Below, in pieces: positions 1-11,749 of a DNA stretch of 64,000 bases. The notes under the pieces are model-generated. The model saw only the letters and a list, made by a program, of their open reading frames with translations. It made no database searches and was not told where the DNA came from. The position numbers and the translations under genes are program-made. Position 1 is the first letter of the stretch, and each line of letters begins with the position of its first letter. Source of the stretch: Geosiphon pyriformis (Eukaryota > Glomeromycota > Glomeromycetes > Archaeosporales > Geosiphonaceae); NCBI GenBank assembly GCA_016748015.1, contig JAAOMT010000620.1, positions 222,940 through 286,939 of the forward strand. Direction: 5' to 3'.

Positions 1-1258
1 ATTATTTTTGCATTAAAGCTTATTTCTTCAACCAAATATTTTTTATTTATATTTATATTTTATTAATATTATTTATTTTATTTATAAAAAATTGTGATAA
101 AAATATAAAAAAATTAATTATATTATATTATAAATAAAATATGTTTTTTATAAATTATAATAAACAACTAAATTAATATATTATTTGTAATTTATGTTTC
201 TTGTAAAAATTTTCAAGATTATATATTTTAAATTTATTTATAAAATAATTAAACTTAATTAATATTATGTATATTGCTTTAAAAATTAAGAAGAATATTT
301 AAATTTTATATAAAAATTAACTTAATAAACAATTATATTATGAAAAATAAGATCAAAAATAATTTATTATAAATAGAAAAACAAGTTTTTAATGTTAATA
401 TAATATAATTATTTTTCTATAGGAATAGATAAGGATAAAAATATAGAAATAAGAGAAACAAAACATTGGATCAAACAGGTTATTTTTCTTATTAAATGTT
501 ATGTCAAATAATAACAATTATAATAATCCATCAACAATTCCAAAATCTTGTGCTTTTCACCAATAAATAGTGTAAACAATAAAATTTTAGTATTTTTTAC
601 CTTCTTTGTGTATATGCATTAAAATCAATGCTAACAATAAATACATGAACTGATATCTACTAATAAAAAATTGAGTAGGCATTATTAAAACTATGATTTC
701 AAATCGCGATTGGTATAACCCTGATCGTTTATTGTGGGCAGTTTTTTAGCAGATTTCAAACTAGCTAGTTATGATATAATTAGATAAAGCAATGTTCAAT
801 AAAGATCATTCCTTACCATCATATTATTTGTAGATTTGTTACATTGTGGCGAAAATCTAGATCGGTTATCGCGCTTGATTATCAAAGATAGATGTCTCAA
901 TTAATTTATAGATATTAAATCAACCTCATTTACTAGACTTGATATAATAAAAAAGATTTTATTGAAAAACAAAGAAAACTCTAATTTCATTCTATCATTA
1001 CCACAAATACCCGTGAAAAATGAAAGAAAAACTTTTAAGTGTTGAAAGTAAAAATGTTCTCGCATGCTAAATACTTTTGAGTGCATGATTTGCACATCTC
1101 ATTGAAGTTGATCTTTGCCAGAAAATTGTTCATGTATGTAGCCGAGGTTTTGCTGCATGAAGTGAATCCTCTATAGCTCAAGAACTATGCTATGCACCCG
1201 AGATTATTCACAAAAATCAATTGTCCAGAAAAACTTCAATCTAAATAAATTCAATAAT
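1..1258. other. AT-rich intergenic sequence downstream of the SulP gene
   Basis: No supported gene. The first 600 bases are very AT-rich with homopolymer runs and short broken frames only. Bases 660-900 have more ordinary composition with several CpGs, but give no exon chain with usable splice sites. The last 150 bases probably contain the 3' untranslated region of the minus-strand transporter that ends at 1259. Confidence 0.6.
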
Positions 1259-4200
1259 CTAAGCCAAATGAAATGCATAGTGGGTCATAGTCGCCAATCT
1301 TTCCGCTGAAAAATTCAAGGATAAACGCATAAACTCATTGGCAATTTTGGGTTCTTTATTCAATAATCTCTCGTAGTCAGAAGTTCGCATCTGCCACAAT
1401 ACACAATCACTTTCAGCAAACAACGACGCATCACGTGGTCGATCTGCGAAGAAGCCCAGTTCACCGGCCATTGTTCCAGGCAGTATACTCTCGACAGCAC
1501 GTGGTTGTTCCCCAAACTCTGGTATGTATTGAGCCCTTAGCAAGCCACGTTCAACGAGATAAAGGCAATCAGGAGCATCACCTTGTTGCCAGAGGCGTGC
1601 CCCAGACGGAGCATGAATTTCATGAAAATAGGCAGAGAGTCGAATAAAGAAATCATGGTTTTTATCCGAGATATCTTGAAAAGCTTGTACAAGTAAAGCA
1701 AATGGTTGACTGCTGGGTAGAGTGTTATGTTCTACGAGGACAAAGAATATCAAATGTTAATTAGGTTTGACATGAAATTCTCGAATCCTGTTTGATTTTG
1801 AAGGCCTTATTTACCATCTTGTAATGTTCTACGACCTACAGCTTGAACCAAATTTTGACGTGGTGTAGCGTATTCTGTAATCTCTTTGGGAGGTGAGGGG
1901 TTTCCATTGTGTGGCATCGCTAGTGGTGAAAATCGGTTTATCAATAAATACGTAGTACAAAAAAACAACCAACTCATTGCATACCAAGTTGATTCGCGTT
2001 TGAAGACATAGCTGGAGGATGAATACGCTGTCCATAATATGCTTTTAAAAGCATATTTTCGCACCATTCTAATGCCTCATTAAAATTCTCGAAAGTCTTC
2101 AAATATTGATTGGTATCATCCATAACCCACCACATCCCAACAGATCTTAAGGCTTTACCAACTTCAGATTCTCCTTGCACACCACATAACACTAAAAAAA
2201 CGTCCTTTGCCTCTAAAAGTCTTTGAATTCGGAAAAATGCCTCAGCAGCACTAAAATCCAAACCAGTAACTAGAAAGAAATCCACAATCAAGAATCGAAT
2301 AGGGTTTTGTCGCCAACGATGAGCCATCAACACTTGGCGAATAGCATTCTCTACCCCACTAATTGTACCAAAAAACATGTAGCCTTGCAATTTGATTGCA
2401 TATATCTGGGACCCGACTTGTTTAAGGAACTTTTGTTGCCGATAGAGTCTACGAACCGTAGATTTTACCGAGGTTCCCGAATAGGTGGCACGGATTGCAC
2501 TCTTACGTGAGTTAGAAACCACAAAGAATACACACGCCATTATAATGCCAAGGAATATTCCCTCAATGAAACCAAAAACAGCCATTGCGATCACGATGGC
2601 TGTTATGGTTATGTACTCTAGCTTATTTACTATCCCCCATGTATCGATCAACGCTTCTTTCATCAAGTCAAGGCCAAGATGAAAAATAAGCGCTCCAACA
2701 ACCATTACCGGTATATAACCAACAATCCATGGCCCAACAAACAAGATCACGGCAGAGGCAGCCGCGAGCATCACTCCGGCTACTCGACTATTACCTCCAG
2801 ACTTGATGAAAAGAACGGAATTGGTATAAACCAAATAATCTATGATAAAATGAAATTTCTTTTATGAAATGCTCTTTTGAATCCTTTCAGATATATAGAT
2901 TCGCCAAAATTGTGGAAACTTACTTTGAACACTTCCTGCTAAACCTGAAAAAATGTTCGAGAAGCCATGAGCTACCAATTCACGATTGGTGTCTACATTA
3001 TCCTCGTTTAATGATACCCCAAGAGCCGGGACATTTATTGGTACGTGCAAAATTCCTAGATAAACGGTAATTCAGAGATAACATATCTTGAGAAGTTGGT
3101 TCGATATGTTTATTTTAAATTTTCATTACATACCGAAAAATGTCAAGGCAAACATTGCGGGAATGGTTTGCACTAGAGCGCCCCAATTAACCTCATTGAA
3201 ATCTAAACATTAATAAAAAGAAGCAATATGTTTTTAGATTAAATAAAGAAATTTCAATATCCGAAAGTCTTACCGTAATAACTGTAGAATCGATACCAAG
3301 GAGCTTCCCCTTCAGGTAATGGAAATACCCAACCATCATTCCTCAAGTCCTCCCATTCCAAATCAAACAAATAAACGACCGTGTAAAAAGTCAGCGGCAC
3401 CAACATAAAAAAAAGTGGAACCACAAGCGGATGATGAATTTTGTAATGAATATATCTCAACAATAAAGCTAAGCCAAAAGCGGAACTCCACAATGCTAAG
3501 GTATGAGCTTCGAAGAAAAGAAGTTTGAGTTGGCTAAAGCTAAATTCCAAATTTCCTTCTAAGCGGGCAGAAACCTCAATTCCAGTCGCAATAAGGAACC
3601 AACCGACTCCACCTGCAATAAAATTTATTTTATAAATGTTGATTTAGGTTTAATTAAAACCTCTTGTCACATAATTCTCAAATATACTTACCAATACATC
3701 CAACTAAAATGTGCCTTGGGAAGAATTCAATTAAAGACCCAAGCTGAAAAAGAACGTTCGATAAGCTCATATCATAACTCTTTGTACCAAATTAAAATAT
3801 GCTCAAAGATTAACATGTAATAATGATGTACCTTCAAAGCCCCAAGCAACAAGAACACACTACCCGTGACAATAGTACTCAAAGCGAATGATAATATAGT
3901 CGTGGCAATAACTGACTTTGGGTTTTCATCGCCAACTTCTCGAATTATAATTTCAGCCCTTACCAATAAAGAATCCAATATAGATCTTAGTAAATCATGG
4001 AATGTGCGACCTCGAAAAGCCCATGATAGTTTATATGAAATTAACATACATAATGTGCAAGAACGGCACGACTATTGGTTCCAGAAAATATTTGGGAGTA
4101 AAGTAAATGTTTATATAACAGAAACTATGCGTGCTTAATCACAATATACTTATAAAATAATGCTACGAACCTTCAATCATCATACTGCCATTTCCCCCTC

Positions 4201-5781
4201 CAAATATACTTCCTCCCAATGAGTAAACCAGTTGAGATATTATCGTACTGAAAATTATTTTGAAATAATTCAACTAGAGAATTAACTAAAACAAATAGAA
4301 GATTTCATTTATTTATTTTTACCTCACAAAGAACATAGAAACACCATCTGGTCCAAAATTACTGAAAATAGGTTGGGAAATTGGAAATGTGATCATGCCT
4401 ATATGATAAAAATCGAAAAGTCCCTTAGATTTCATGCCAACATCATATAAAATCCAAAAGCATAGGATCTTGTACCATAAGAGATAGCATCAAGTAAGTT
4501 CAAGAGTAAGCCTAGGATAACAGCAGGTATGTAGGATGTTGGTTTCAAGATCACTTCTTCAAATATAGATTGTGGTGTTATGCGATTCTTACGCCGGGAA
4601 CGGTTCTCATCATCCGTGAAATGAGGTAAATATCCATGGTCATTTATACAAGGTAACCAATGAAGCCAAGGTTTCTCAATTGAGGAGTCTTCAATAATAG
4701 CATCATAATCAATGCCCCTTGGAATTCTATCTCCATATATAGGGGGAATAGTATCCTTTATTAATGGTTCATTCTCATCGTCATTTGCTGGAGAATATTC
4801 TATCACAGGATAAGGGATGGAAAGAGGACTTTTATCTGAAGGTGTAGGCGGTATAACCACGGTTCTGGGTGGCGAATTTTTCTTTATCCCGTCTGTTTCA
4901 TTCTCACCATCTTCCTCTTGAATTGTAGATATATTATAAAGATTCTGAGAACTTCCAGGATCATTTTTTGGTGGAGTAGTAGATTTTAACAGAAGAGAAA
5001 GATTGCTTTTGTTGGGAAGGCTAAGGTCGCGTGAATTTTCAGAGCCTCTTGATGCTGTATCATCATCTTCTTGACCCAAGCCGATATCACCTAGCCGTAA
5101 AGTTTGCTGTCGAATATTGAAAGGAGAATCCGAGTATGATGGATGCCCTATTATACAAGAGCGAAATAGGTAAGATCCAATCAATAGTAAATAGATGGTT
5201 AGTTCATGAAAATATAATTTTTTGAGTTATTGTTCATTAAGCGGAAATCCATCGCGTTCAATTTTTGGGCAAAATGAATGTATGAGCGGCGATTCATTGT
5301 CGAAAAAATTCCTTAAAAAATCAATCAATGCTTAGATTATTTGAACAAAGAAATGTTGAGTTTCGTTGAGATTATCGTTTGATCGACATTAAATTTATTT
5401 ATTTAAACAAGGGAATATGTTGTACAAAAAATCTTATCTGCAAGATAAGATTTTATTGCAGATCGCAGCAAAATTCTAATTAAGGAAAAAGTTCATTCTC
5501 AAAATTAAATGCCCATTCTCAGATTCAAATCCAAATTTCCGGTCCTTTGATACTATCGGATATTGGGAGAGTGAGAAAGAAAAAAGCGCCGTACCAGATT
5601 GTGGCAAGCTCTGCGAAGCACTGTAATGTGATCTAGCACTGAATCCGGCATTCAAACTTGGGGTTAAGCCAGTAAATTGAAAAGCATGTATGGCACTACT
5701 CAAGGGTCTGTTGGAGCTATTTCCTCTTGGAGAGGCAGGACTAGCAACTGAGGATTGTTCTTCGTCTCGCGGAGTTGCCAT
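1259..5781 (-). CDS. SulP/SLC26-family anion transporter with STAS and cyclic-nucleotide-binding domains (13 exons)
   Basis: Exons, in transcript order: 5781-5595, 5147-4476, 4398-4323, 4247-4171, 4071-4050, 3958-3832, 3743-3692, 3612-3274, 3202-3134, 3055-2924, 2839-1985, 1919-1815, 1731-1259. All junctions are GT-AG and in phase, giving 1061 residues. Residues 1-260 form a Ser/Pro/acid-rich cytosolic tail. The SulP membrane domain spans about 265-700, with the motifs [19 protein letters not shown] and [22 protein letters not shown] domain follows at about 727-845, and a cNMP/CAP-ED fold at about 925-1045 ([16 protein letters not shown]). The length and domain order match the fungal family of yeast YGR125W, a vacuolar SulP protein. 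From family knowledge it should be a membrane anion transporter, or a regulator of one; the substrate cannot be read from sequence. The start is the first ATG of an open first exon. Confidence 0.93.
4050..4071 (-). other. 22-nt microexon of the SulP gene
   Basis: This exon encodes only VPFLHI plus two split codons, yet it joins [11 protein letters not shown] to [14 protein letters not shown] exactly as the SulP family requires. It is flanked by an AATAG acceptor and a GTATGT donor. An automated gene caller would easily miss it and then break the frame. Confidence 0.85.
5428..5454. repeat. 12-bp inverted repeat in SulP intron 1
   Basis: AAAATCTTATCT and AGATAAGATTTT form a perfect 12-bp stem around the 3-nt loop GCA. 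It lies in the long first intron (5148-5594), where the other introns are under 100 bases. The arms contain GATA cores (AGATAAG). It could be a regulatory site in the intron, or chance in AT-rich DNA. Confidence 0.6.
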
Positions 5782-7015
5782 TGCTCTCTGATAAATATTC
5801 TCACAACTATATTACAGAAAAAATTTCATATACTTTTGAAACTTTTATTCTAAGGTTTATTTTTAGGTCTCTAGATCGGAAAATAAAAAGTTATGCTTTT
5901 TCTTTGACTAAATAATGGAAATAGTCAGCAGAATTCGAAGTTTTCAACTTACGAGCAGCTGAAACGCATTATATATATCAGATAAAACAGTCTTAAAAAA
6001 GCATAGTAGGGCTGCGGGTTTGATGACGGTAAATTAGCATATTTCCTCCTTCAGGTGGAGATTGATTCGCCGAACGAAACTTTAATCTAAACTGATAAAA
6101 ATATGGATTGACTTCTGATTTGATTTCTCTATTGTACATTGTTCTGTTTCCTATAAAAATTATGTTGTCAACTTATTGTAACGGAATAAGTGTCGTACAG
6201 AAAATATCTTTCATTTAGTACTAGAGTTTAATGAGATCTATTAGATGTTGATGTAAATAATATTGAGTTGTAATATCATCAGCCATCCATTGAATGACAA
6301 AGATGCTACAGTATAGAAGAAAAAACAGTAATTTGGATCAGCCAATTACACCATTTCCAATCTATTAATGGTTAAATATCGCAATTTTGAAATGAACTAG
6401 GCGGAATTTTGCGATCCATAAGTTTTTACGATTATCTGAGCTTTTTCTTTTAATAACTCATGGATCTCTGAAATCTAATGTTAACAGGTTAACTTTGTTT
6501 ATTTTGATGTTACTTTTTTTGCGCGCGCCTGTAAAATAAGGGGTAAAACTGATATGACGAAAATATGCACTAATTTAATGCAATGTCACTCATTGTGCGA
6601 TGTGAACTCATGAACGTAATCGACATTTGATTTATAAAATTACTGCGCCTATTGGACACACCTGTGGCCCAACACCACAGGTGTGATTGAAATAATTCCA
6701 GTTTCCTGATAACAATAAGTTTTAGTAATTAATAAGAAACCTGCAATCCTTGGTTAGGACTGATCATGATATAGTGCAAGAAATTGTTCGGAAGGGTCTT
6801 TCCTAGTTGAATAAAGCAAATATTATTTGGGAAAGTCTTATCAAGGAGCGATATGTATATTTAGACCTTATTTTTAAAAGGATATGAAAAGTAAAAAATT
6901 AATGATCAAAGGTTGTTAGATGAAAAACAGAAAACATAATGAATTTAATTGAAATTTAACCGGCCTGAGTATCCCCAGAACTTTTAACCCTTTTCTTAGG
7001 ATATATTTTTAACAT
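5782..7015. promoter_or_regulatory. Intergenic region between the SulP start and the MED4 end
   Basis: No coding exon was found. The interval must contain the SulP promoter and 5' leader (minus strand) and the MED4 3' untranslated region. Visible structure includes an alternating GCGCGCGC run at 6521-6528 and a perfect hairpin at 6657-6685. No clear TATA box could be tied to a start site. Confidence 0.5.
6657..6685. repeat. Perfect 11-bp hairpin, CACACCTGTGG / CCACAGGTGTG
   Basis: The arms 6657-6667 and 6675-6685 are perfect reverse complements around the loop CCCAACA. The stem is GC-rich compared with its surroundings, so it stands out. It lies about 330 bases beyond the MED4 stop and about 880 bases upstream of the SulP start. 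It could be a 3'-end structure or a protein-binding palindrome; nothing identifies which. Confidence 0.75.
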
Positions 7016-8162
7016 TTATTCCATGTCGGGGTTCAAATCAAGATCAAAATTATCCTGGATTTCTGAGGGTTCAGGTAGCTCAAGATTAAAGGACTGGTTT
7101 CCATCATCAGTCGATTCATTATCTTCATCCTCCTCGGTTTCCTCTTGTTGATCATCTTCATCGGTATCTTCACCATCCTCTTCCTGGTTTTCTGCTCGCT
7201 CTCCATCCTTACTTTCTTGTAAGACTTTCCCAATATATTATAAGTAAGTAAAATTTTGTATAGGGGTGCAAGGGAGTAAGAGACCTGTTAGATACCTGAT
7301 ATTCCTTTGGCTTCAATATAACGTCGATATAAAATGCCTAACCGAATTTTCGTTTCATCTGGATAAGGTCGCTCAATAGCTCCTGAAGTATAATGACTCA
7401 CTTTAGTAGCGTATTCTAGGATATCTTCAATAGTCATCGGTGCTAGAAAATGCGAGATTTTTATGAGCTTAAAAGAATTGTAAAATTAAATTATCCAGAA
7501 CGATCTTCGGTTAGCTCTCACGCAAAGTATACAGATTGAAATAAATACATTCTTGGGCCATTTTGATCGCTTTTTTCGTGATCTTTGCGTCTTCCAACAT
7601 TTCTTCAATTGGTTCTTTTCCAAGTTCAAGGCATTCGATTAAAAGCATAATTGCATCGTTTTCATCATCTATAGCATTTTCGAGTAGCAATAATTTTTGA
7701 TGATAGCGTTGATGTTCCTGGACTTCGAATAAACATTTTTCGTGCCAATTTCTTAGTATTATAGGTATGCTTAAAAATAATTGAAAGGTTGAGAAATGAC
7801 TTACCTTTTGCAACTCCTTCTTGTAAACTTCGATCTAAATCTATAATTTCCTTTATGATCCTAGCAGGAAACCGTTCAGGCATCTTCCCATCTGCAATTG
7901 TCTCCAGAGAAACGAATAACTGAATGGTTTTCCTCTCATATTTATTCAGAATTTCAATTAGTGGCGCTGTAAAAGTGGATGACCCAAAGTGTAAAACAGT
8001 TTCTGCATCTTTATTTTCGTCAAGAGTTGTTTGTTGCGTAGTGACAACAGACGCTTCTGAAGGAGAAGGACTTAACCGGGTATTAAGGGGAATGTAGGGC
8101 TCTATATCGGTAACGACGTCAAAAGTGTCTATTTCTGGATCAAAAGAAAGAAGGTCGTCCAT
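7016..8162 (-). CDS. MED4: Mediator of RNA polymerase II transcription subunit 4
   Basis: Exons: 8162-7805, 7722-7522, 7442-7296, 7215-7016, giving 301 residues, with GT-AG introns and consistent phase. The first intron has a TACTAAG branch-point-like site, which favours the acceptor at 7723 over nearer AGs that break the frame. MED4 is a middle-module Mediator subunit linking transcription factors to RNA polymerase II in the nucleus. Residues about 60-185 form the helical, Leu/Glu-rich MED4 core (IIDLDRSLQEGV, then HQRYHQKLLLLENAI). PPMTIEDILEYATKVS followed by RPYPDETKIRLGIL is the conserved C-terminal part of the family. The last exon is a strongly acidic tail of about 65 residues ending NPDME, as is common in MED4. 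The start MDDLLSFDP is chosen because upstream codons look unlike the family. Confidence 0.9.
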
Positions 8163-8331
8163 CGAAAGTTCAATTATCCCGGTAAATTTAGTAAATAAAT
8201 AATAACAATAGCACAAAAAACCAATAGACGCGATCTTTTGCTAATTATGTAATAGAATAAAGAATTGTTCCTTCAACCAATTTTTTCTTTAACTTCTTTT
8301 CGCACCCATCTCCTGTAAAGCTATACCGCAA
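8163..8331. promoter_or_regulatory. 169-bp bidirectional promoter between MED4 and PC4/SUB1
   Basis: The two start codons point away from each other with only 169 bases between them, so both promoters and both 5' leaders must fit here. Both genes act in RNA polymerase II initiation, so co-expression is plausible, but that is inference from position only. Pyrimidine-rich tracts lie just upstream of the PC4 start. Confidence 0.7.
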
Positions 8332-9066
8332 ATGTCCAAAAGAAAGAGTACTAAATACGTTGAGGAGAGTGATGATAACAATCAGGTTTTGATTTATTCA
8401 CAAGTTTCCACCTCGTTCGTGACAGGGTTTTGCACATGCTTCTCGCGTCAAATTTGGCATTTCGAGGCACGGCTAAGATCCCATATATAAAATGACAGGT
8501 TGGTGTTTCGGATGATGAGTACATAGAAGACAAAGAATCAAAGGTAATTTTTGAAGTTTCACAATTTAGATGTTTCATCTTTCTTTGTTAAAATATGTAT
8601 TTTGACTTGTTAGAAAAAGACCAATCCCAAAAAGGCCAAGAAATCTTTTGATTCAGATTATGAAGAAGGTGATCGTGGAGAGACGGCAGATGGAGAAACC
8701 TACTTTAAGGTAATACCTCACAAAGGATCAAAAAGTTCTTATTCGCTCGACCTTCTCCTTAATAAAAAAGCTGTTTAACTTTGATCTGAAAATTCCTCGG
8801 CTAGCTGAATCAAAAAAAACGGGTTACGGTGAGAAAATTTAAAAATATGGTGCTAGTAGACTTTCGTGAATATTTTGAATCTGGCGATGGTTCACTAAAG
8901 CCGACAAAAAAAGGTTAGCTCTCCGTATGGAATCTCTTGATTTATAAGTTTCAACTTATTTGCAATCTACATCTCCATTTTAGGAATATCTTTACAAATT
9001 GACCAGTGGAACAAGCTTAAGGAGTTAGTAGATGATATTGATGAGGAGGTTCGAAGAATCAAGTAG
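8332..9066 (+). CDS. SUB1: Transcriptional coactivator PC4/Sub1 (p15)
   Basis: Five short exons: 8332-8385, 8499-8543, 8614-8709, 8805-8913 and 8984-9066, giving 128 residues. Every junction is GT-AG and in phase, and the stop is TAG. Residues 1-64 are a charged, Lys/Asp/Glu/Ser-rich leader with the basic patch KKTNPKKAKK. The PC4 single-stranded-DNA-binding domain covers about residues 62-126, with the family landmarks KKRVTVRKFKNMVLVDFREY, LKPTKKGISL and QWNKLKELVDDID. The protein is nuclear, binds melted or single-stranded DNA as a dimer, and helps RNA polymerase II initiation and re-initiation. Each exon is under 110 bases, so no long open frame reveals the gene; it was recognised by joining exons. 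Confidence 0.95.
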
Positions 9067-9880
9067 TGTTATGATGAGACGGTCTTGGTCTTTATCTAAG
9101 ATGAATTATTTCATGCCGTTTTTGGATCTGGTCATATTTTCTAGACTCCAATTTCTGTTGAGAGTAGGAATTTAGTAATTCAAAATCTCTCAAATCGAGC
9201 CTATTTTGAAAATTACTTAAATGATGCCATCTTATGATAGGAAATAAATATGGCTAAAGCATACTTATTTTCGAGGCATGATCAAATGATTCCCAAAGGG
9301 TTTTATTGGTATGACAATACTACCTTTTTACTTTTTTTCATTCTATTTCTTCTTGAATGGAATTTATGGCAAAATTCTTGATTTTAAAAGGGCGTGTGAT
9401 TTCATTTTGTGTAATTAGTTTTTAATGTTAGCTTTACAACTTAAATAATATTATAATTTTTAAAAACTATAAAATAAAAAAACTCCAACATTCAAAGTAA
9501 ATTTTAAACCAAATTTGATAAAATAAGTTTAATTGAAATTTCAATTTAAAATAATATTATAATAAATTAATTTGGACTTATTCAATTATTAAGACTAATA
9601 ATTAAAATATGATTTTTATGTTTAAATTTATGATAATTAAATTATTAAAAATTGTAATAAAATTTTTAAAATAATATTAAATAATAATAATAATAATTAT
9701 ATTGAAATTAAGTTAAAAAAATAATATTGGTTGTTAAAAGTAATATTATTCTAAATAAAAATTTTAAGTATGTAAATATTTGTATATATATATTTTTTTT
9801 ATTAACATTTAGTGAACATAATCCAATTACTATCTAAGTACATAAAATCAAACAAGATTCTAAATTAAGTACAGTTTATG
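9067..9880. other. AT-rich intergenic spacer between PC4 and the repeat block
   Basis: The first 150 bases are probably the PC4 3' untranslated region. From about 9400 the sequence becomes extremely AT-rich with A and T homopolymers and ATAATA runs, and no frame of note. This is the border between the gene-bearing part and the retrotransposon stack. Confidence 0.6.
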
Positions 9881-10762
9881 TTTTTCCTACATATAATTAG
9901 CCACTCAAGCCAATCAAGACAATATTATATACTTAAATTACCAGCCAAAAGACATTCTTTAAAAAACCAAAATACAATTTGAATAAACAGGAATACAACC
10001 CAAAACAAACATAGATACCCAATCTAATACCAAAGCAGTGAATCATTTCAAGAAACTACAAAAATGACAAACTGGACACTGAAGAAGTGGCAGATTTATC
10101 ACATAACAAGAGATTATGTTATTATGAGTTAAAGTAACAAGCTAACAGATAGCAAGAGAGAACAGAATTGTAGAATAATAAAAAGAACCAAAGAAAATTT
10201 AACTTCAAAGAACAAATTAAATAAGTATAGATTCAATGTGTAAAATCAGTCTTATAAAATATTTCAATTACTATACTTTTCAAAAGATAATCTGAAAATC
10301 TGAAAATAGAAGAATAATCTATACTGTCAACAAATAATCACATACTGGTATAATTCTATGCTTCATATTGGCACTTTTAGAATTCAATATTAGGTATTAG
10401 ATATATTCTTTAGTCATATTTTATTCAATAATCTTCAAATGCTGCAATTACATGTTTCAGGAAAAGGGTAGAGAATAATCAACAAGTAATCTTTTATTCC
10501 AAAATATTTAGATACTTGAAGGTAAGAAAAAAGAAATTAGTGATAAGAGAATAATTGAAATAAAAGTTGTTATTTTATTTCTTTTATTTCTTTGATTCTT
10601 ATATGCTTTTCTATAGCTAAGAAATTTATTGCTTATATAACTATCAAAAGTAGTTAATAATCAAGTCAATGATTACTATCTAAAAATAGAGTGGCTAATT
10701 ATATAATATTAGTGGCTAATACATGTGATAATTAATAAGAAGTATAGATTTTAATCATAACA
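9880..10762 (-). repeat. Probable 3' LTR of element A1 (lower boundary uncertain)
   Basis: The upper edge is supported. On the minus strand a purine-rich tract (GAAGAAGATAA) is followed directly by TGTTATGATT, the same arrangement as polypurine tract plus TGTTA in the other elements. The lower edge cannot be fixed because no second copy is in the window; 9880 is a guess from typical LTR length. The interval is non-coding and holds a 16-bp inverted repeat (9891-9906 with 10689-10704). Confidence 0.4.
9891..10704. repeat. 16-bp inverted repeat ATATAATTAGCCACTC, about 780 bp apart
   Basis: Bases 9891-9906 and 10689-10704 are perfect reverse complements. The pair could be part of the A1 LTR or the ends of a small non-autonomous DNA element. 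No coding sequence lies between the arms and no clear target duplication is visible. Confidence 0.5.
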
Positions 10763-10884
10763 TTATCTTCTTCAAAAAAATTAAGCTTCAGTAAAATCAA
10801 GCTATTCATGATATAATTTATTTGAAGAGTTTTATCTAACTCAAAACCAACTAATTTGTTGAAATTTTTTGTAAATAGGGTATA

Positions 10885-11390
10885 TAATACTTAAGGTAAA
10901 ATAAGTTTTGTATCCAAGAAACCAAATCTTTGTATTAGAGTTTTGGTTCTTTTAGCAATAGTTAAAATTCTTGGGACATTTAACCATATAATATCCAAAA
11001 TTTCTGCCTGTATTTTTGAAGTTGTTTTCTTTATGAGTTTTATATCTTTTATGATTTTTCCAAGACAACCATAGAGTTCTAATTGCCTTCTATATAACAA
11101 ATTTTTATCTATAGGCAAGATTTCTTAGATTGTTTTTCCAATTGTACTAGAAAATAAGAGTATAATTGCTGTTATATTTTCTAACAAGTATTTATTCATT
11201 TTGCTACCAATTTTTTTTCTTTTAGTAGTGGTTTTTTTTGGTCTAATAATAGTATATATTCCACTGTTATCAGTTATAGTAGTTTGTTTTTCAATAGTTA
11301 GAGTAGTATTTGAATAGTTTTTGATCCAATACTCATAGAGAATATAGAAAGTGTTTTGAATGTTTTGATCCAGAAAATAATTGTTCATAT
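10885..11390 (-). pseudogene. A1 ORF3-like region
   Basis: Two open stretches (11388-11125 and 11118-10891) lie between the integrase and the LTR. The first starts MNNYFLDQNIQNTFYILYEY, the second MPIDKNLLYRRQLELYG. The position matches ORF3 of the other elements, and the helical Lys/Ile/Leu-rich composition is similar, but the sequence match is too weak to prove homology. No membrane segment or known motif was recognised. Confidence 0.45.
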
Positions 11391-11749
11391 TGATTGAAGA
11401 TACTTTTGTTTTGGGAATGATGCATTTATTTATACTTGATTTTTGCTAATTATTTGGATCAATATTACCACAACAGACAACTAATCAGGTCATTTATGAT
11501 ATTTTTTGAATCATGTACTATAAACAAGATGATCATTAAAGATTGTTCCAGATTGATCTTGAAGAATATAAGAACTATTGTTCAAAACTTTGTTAACTAT
11601 AAAGGATCCTTTTCACTAGCTAGAAAATTTATTATCATAAACATTGTTTCTGTCTGAATGGTATTCTAATATCAAGTTACTAACACTTAAAGAAAATGTT
11701 TTATAGGTTTTTTTTTCTTAAGCTTTTCTTGGAACTGTTTTATTTTTTT

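Noticed and set aside
901-1095. 64-codon minus-strand frame downstream of the transporter
   Set aside because: Low complexity, no splice partners and no recognisable motif; likely part of the 3' flank.
1974-2834. Treating the 286-codon frame as a stand-alone SulP/STAS gene
   Set aside because: It is exon 11 of the 13-exon gene; its apparent start is a TTG codon inside the exon, and the flanking exons join in phase.
9795-9825. TTAACATTTAGTGAAC as a plus-strand LTR end plus primer site
   Set aside because: It resembles the B-type junction CATAACATTTAGTGCTC, but no LTR body lies upstream and the primer-site match stops after a few bases.
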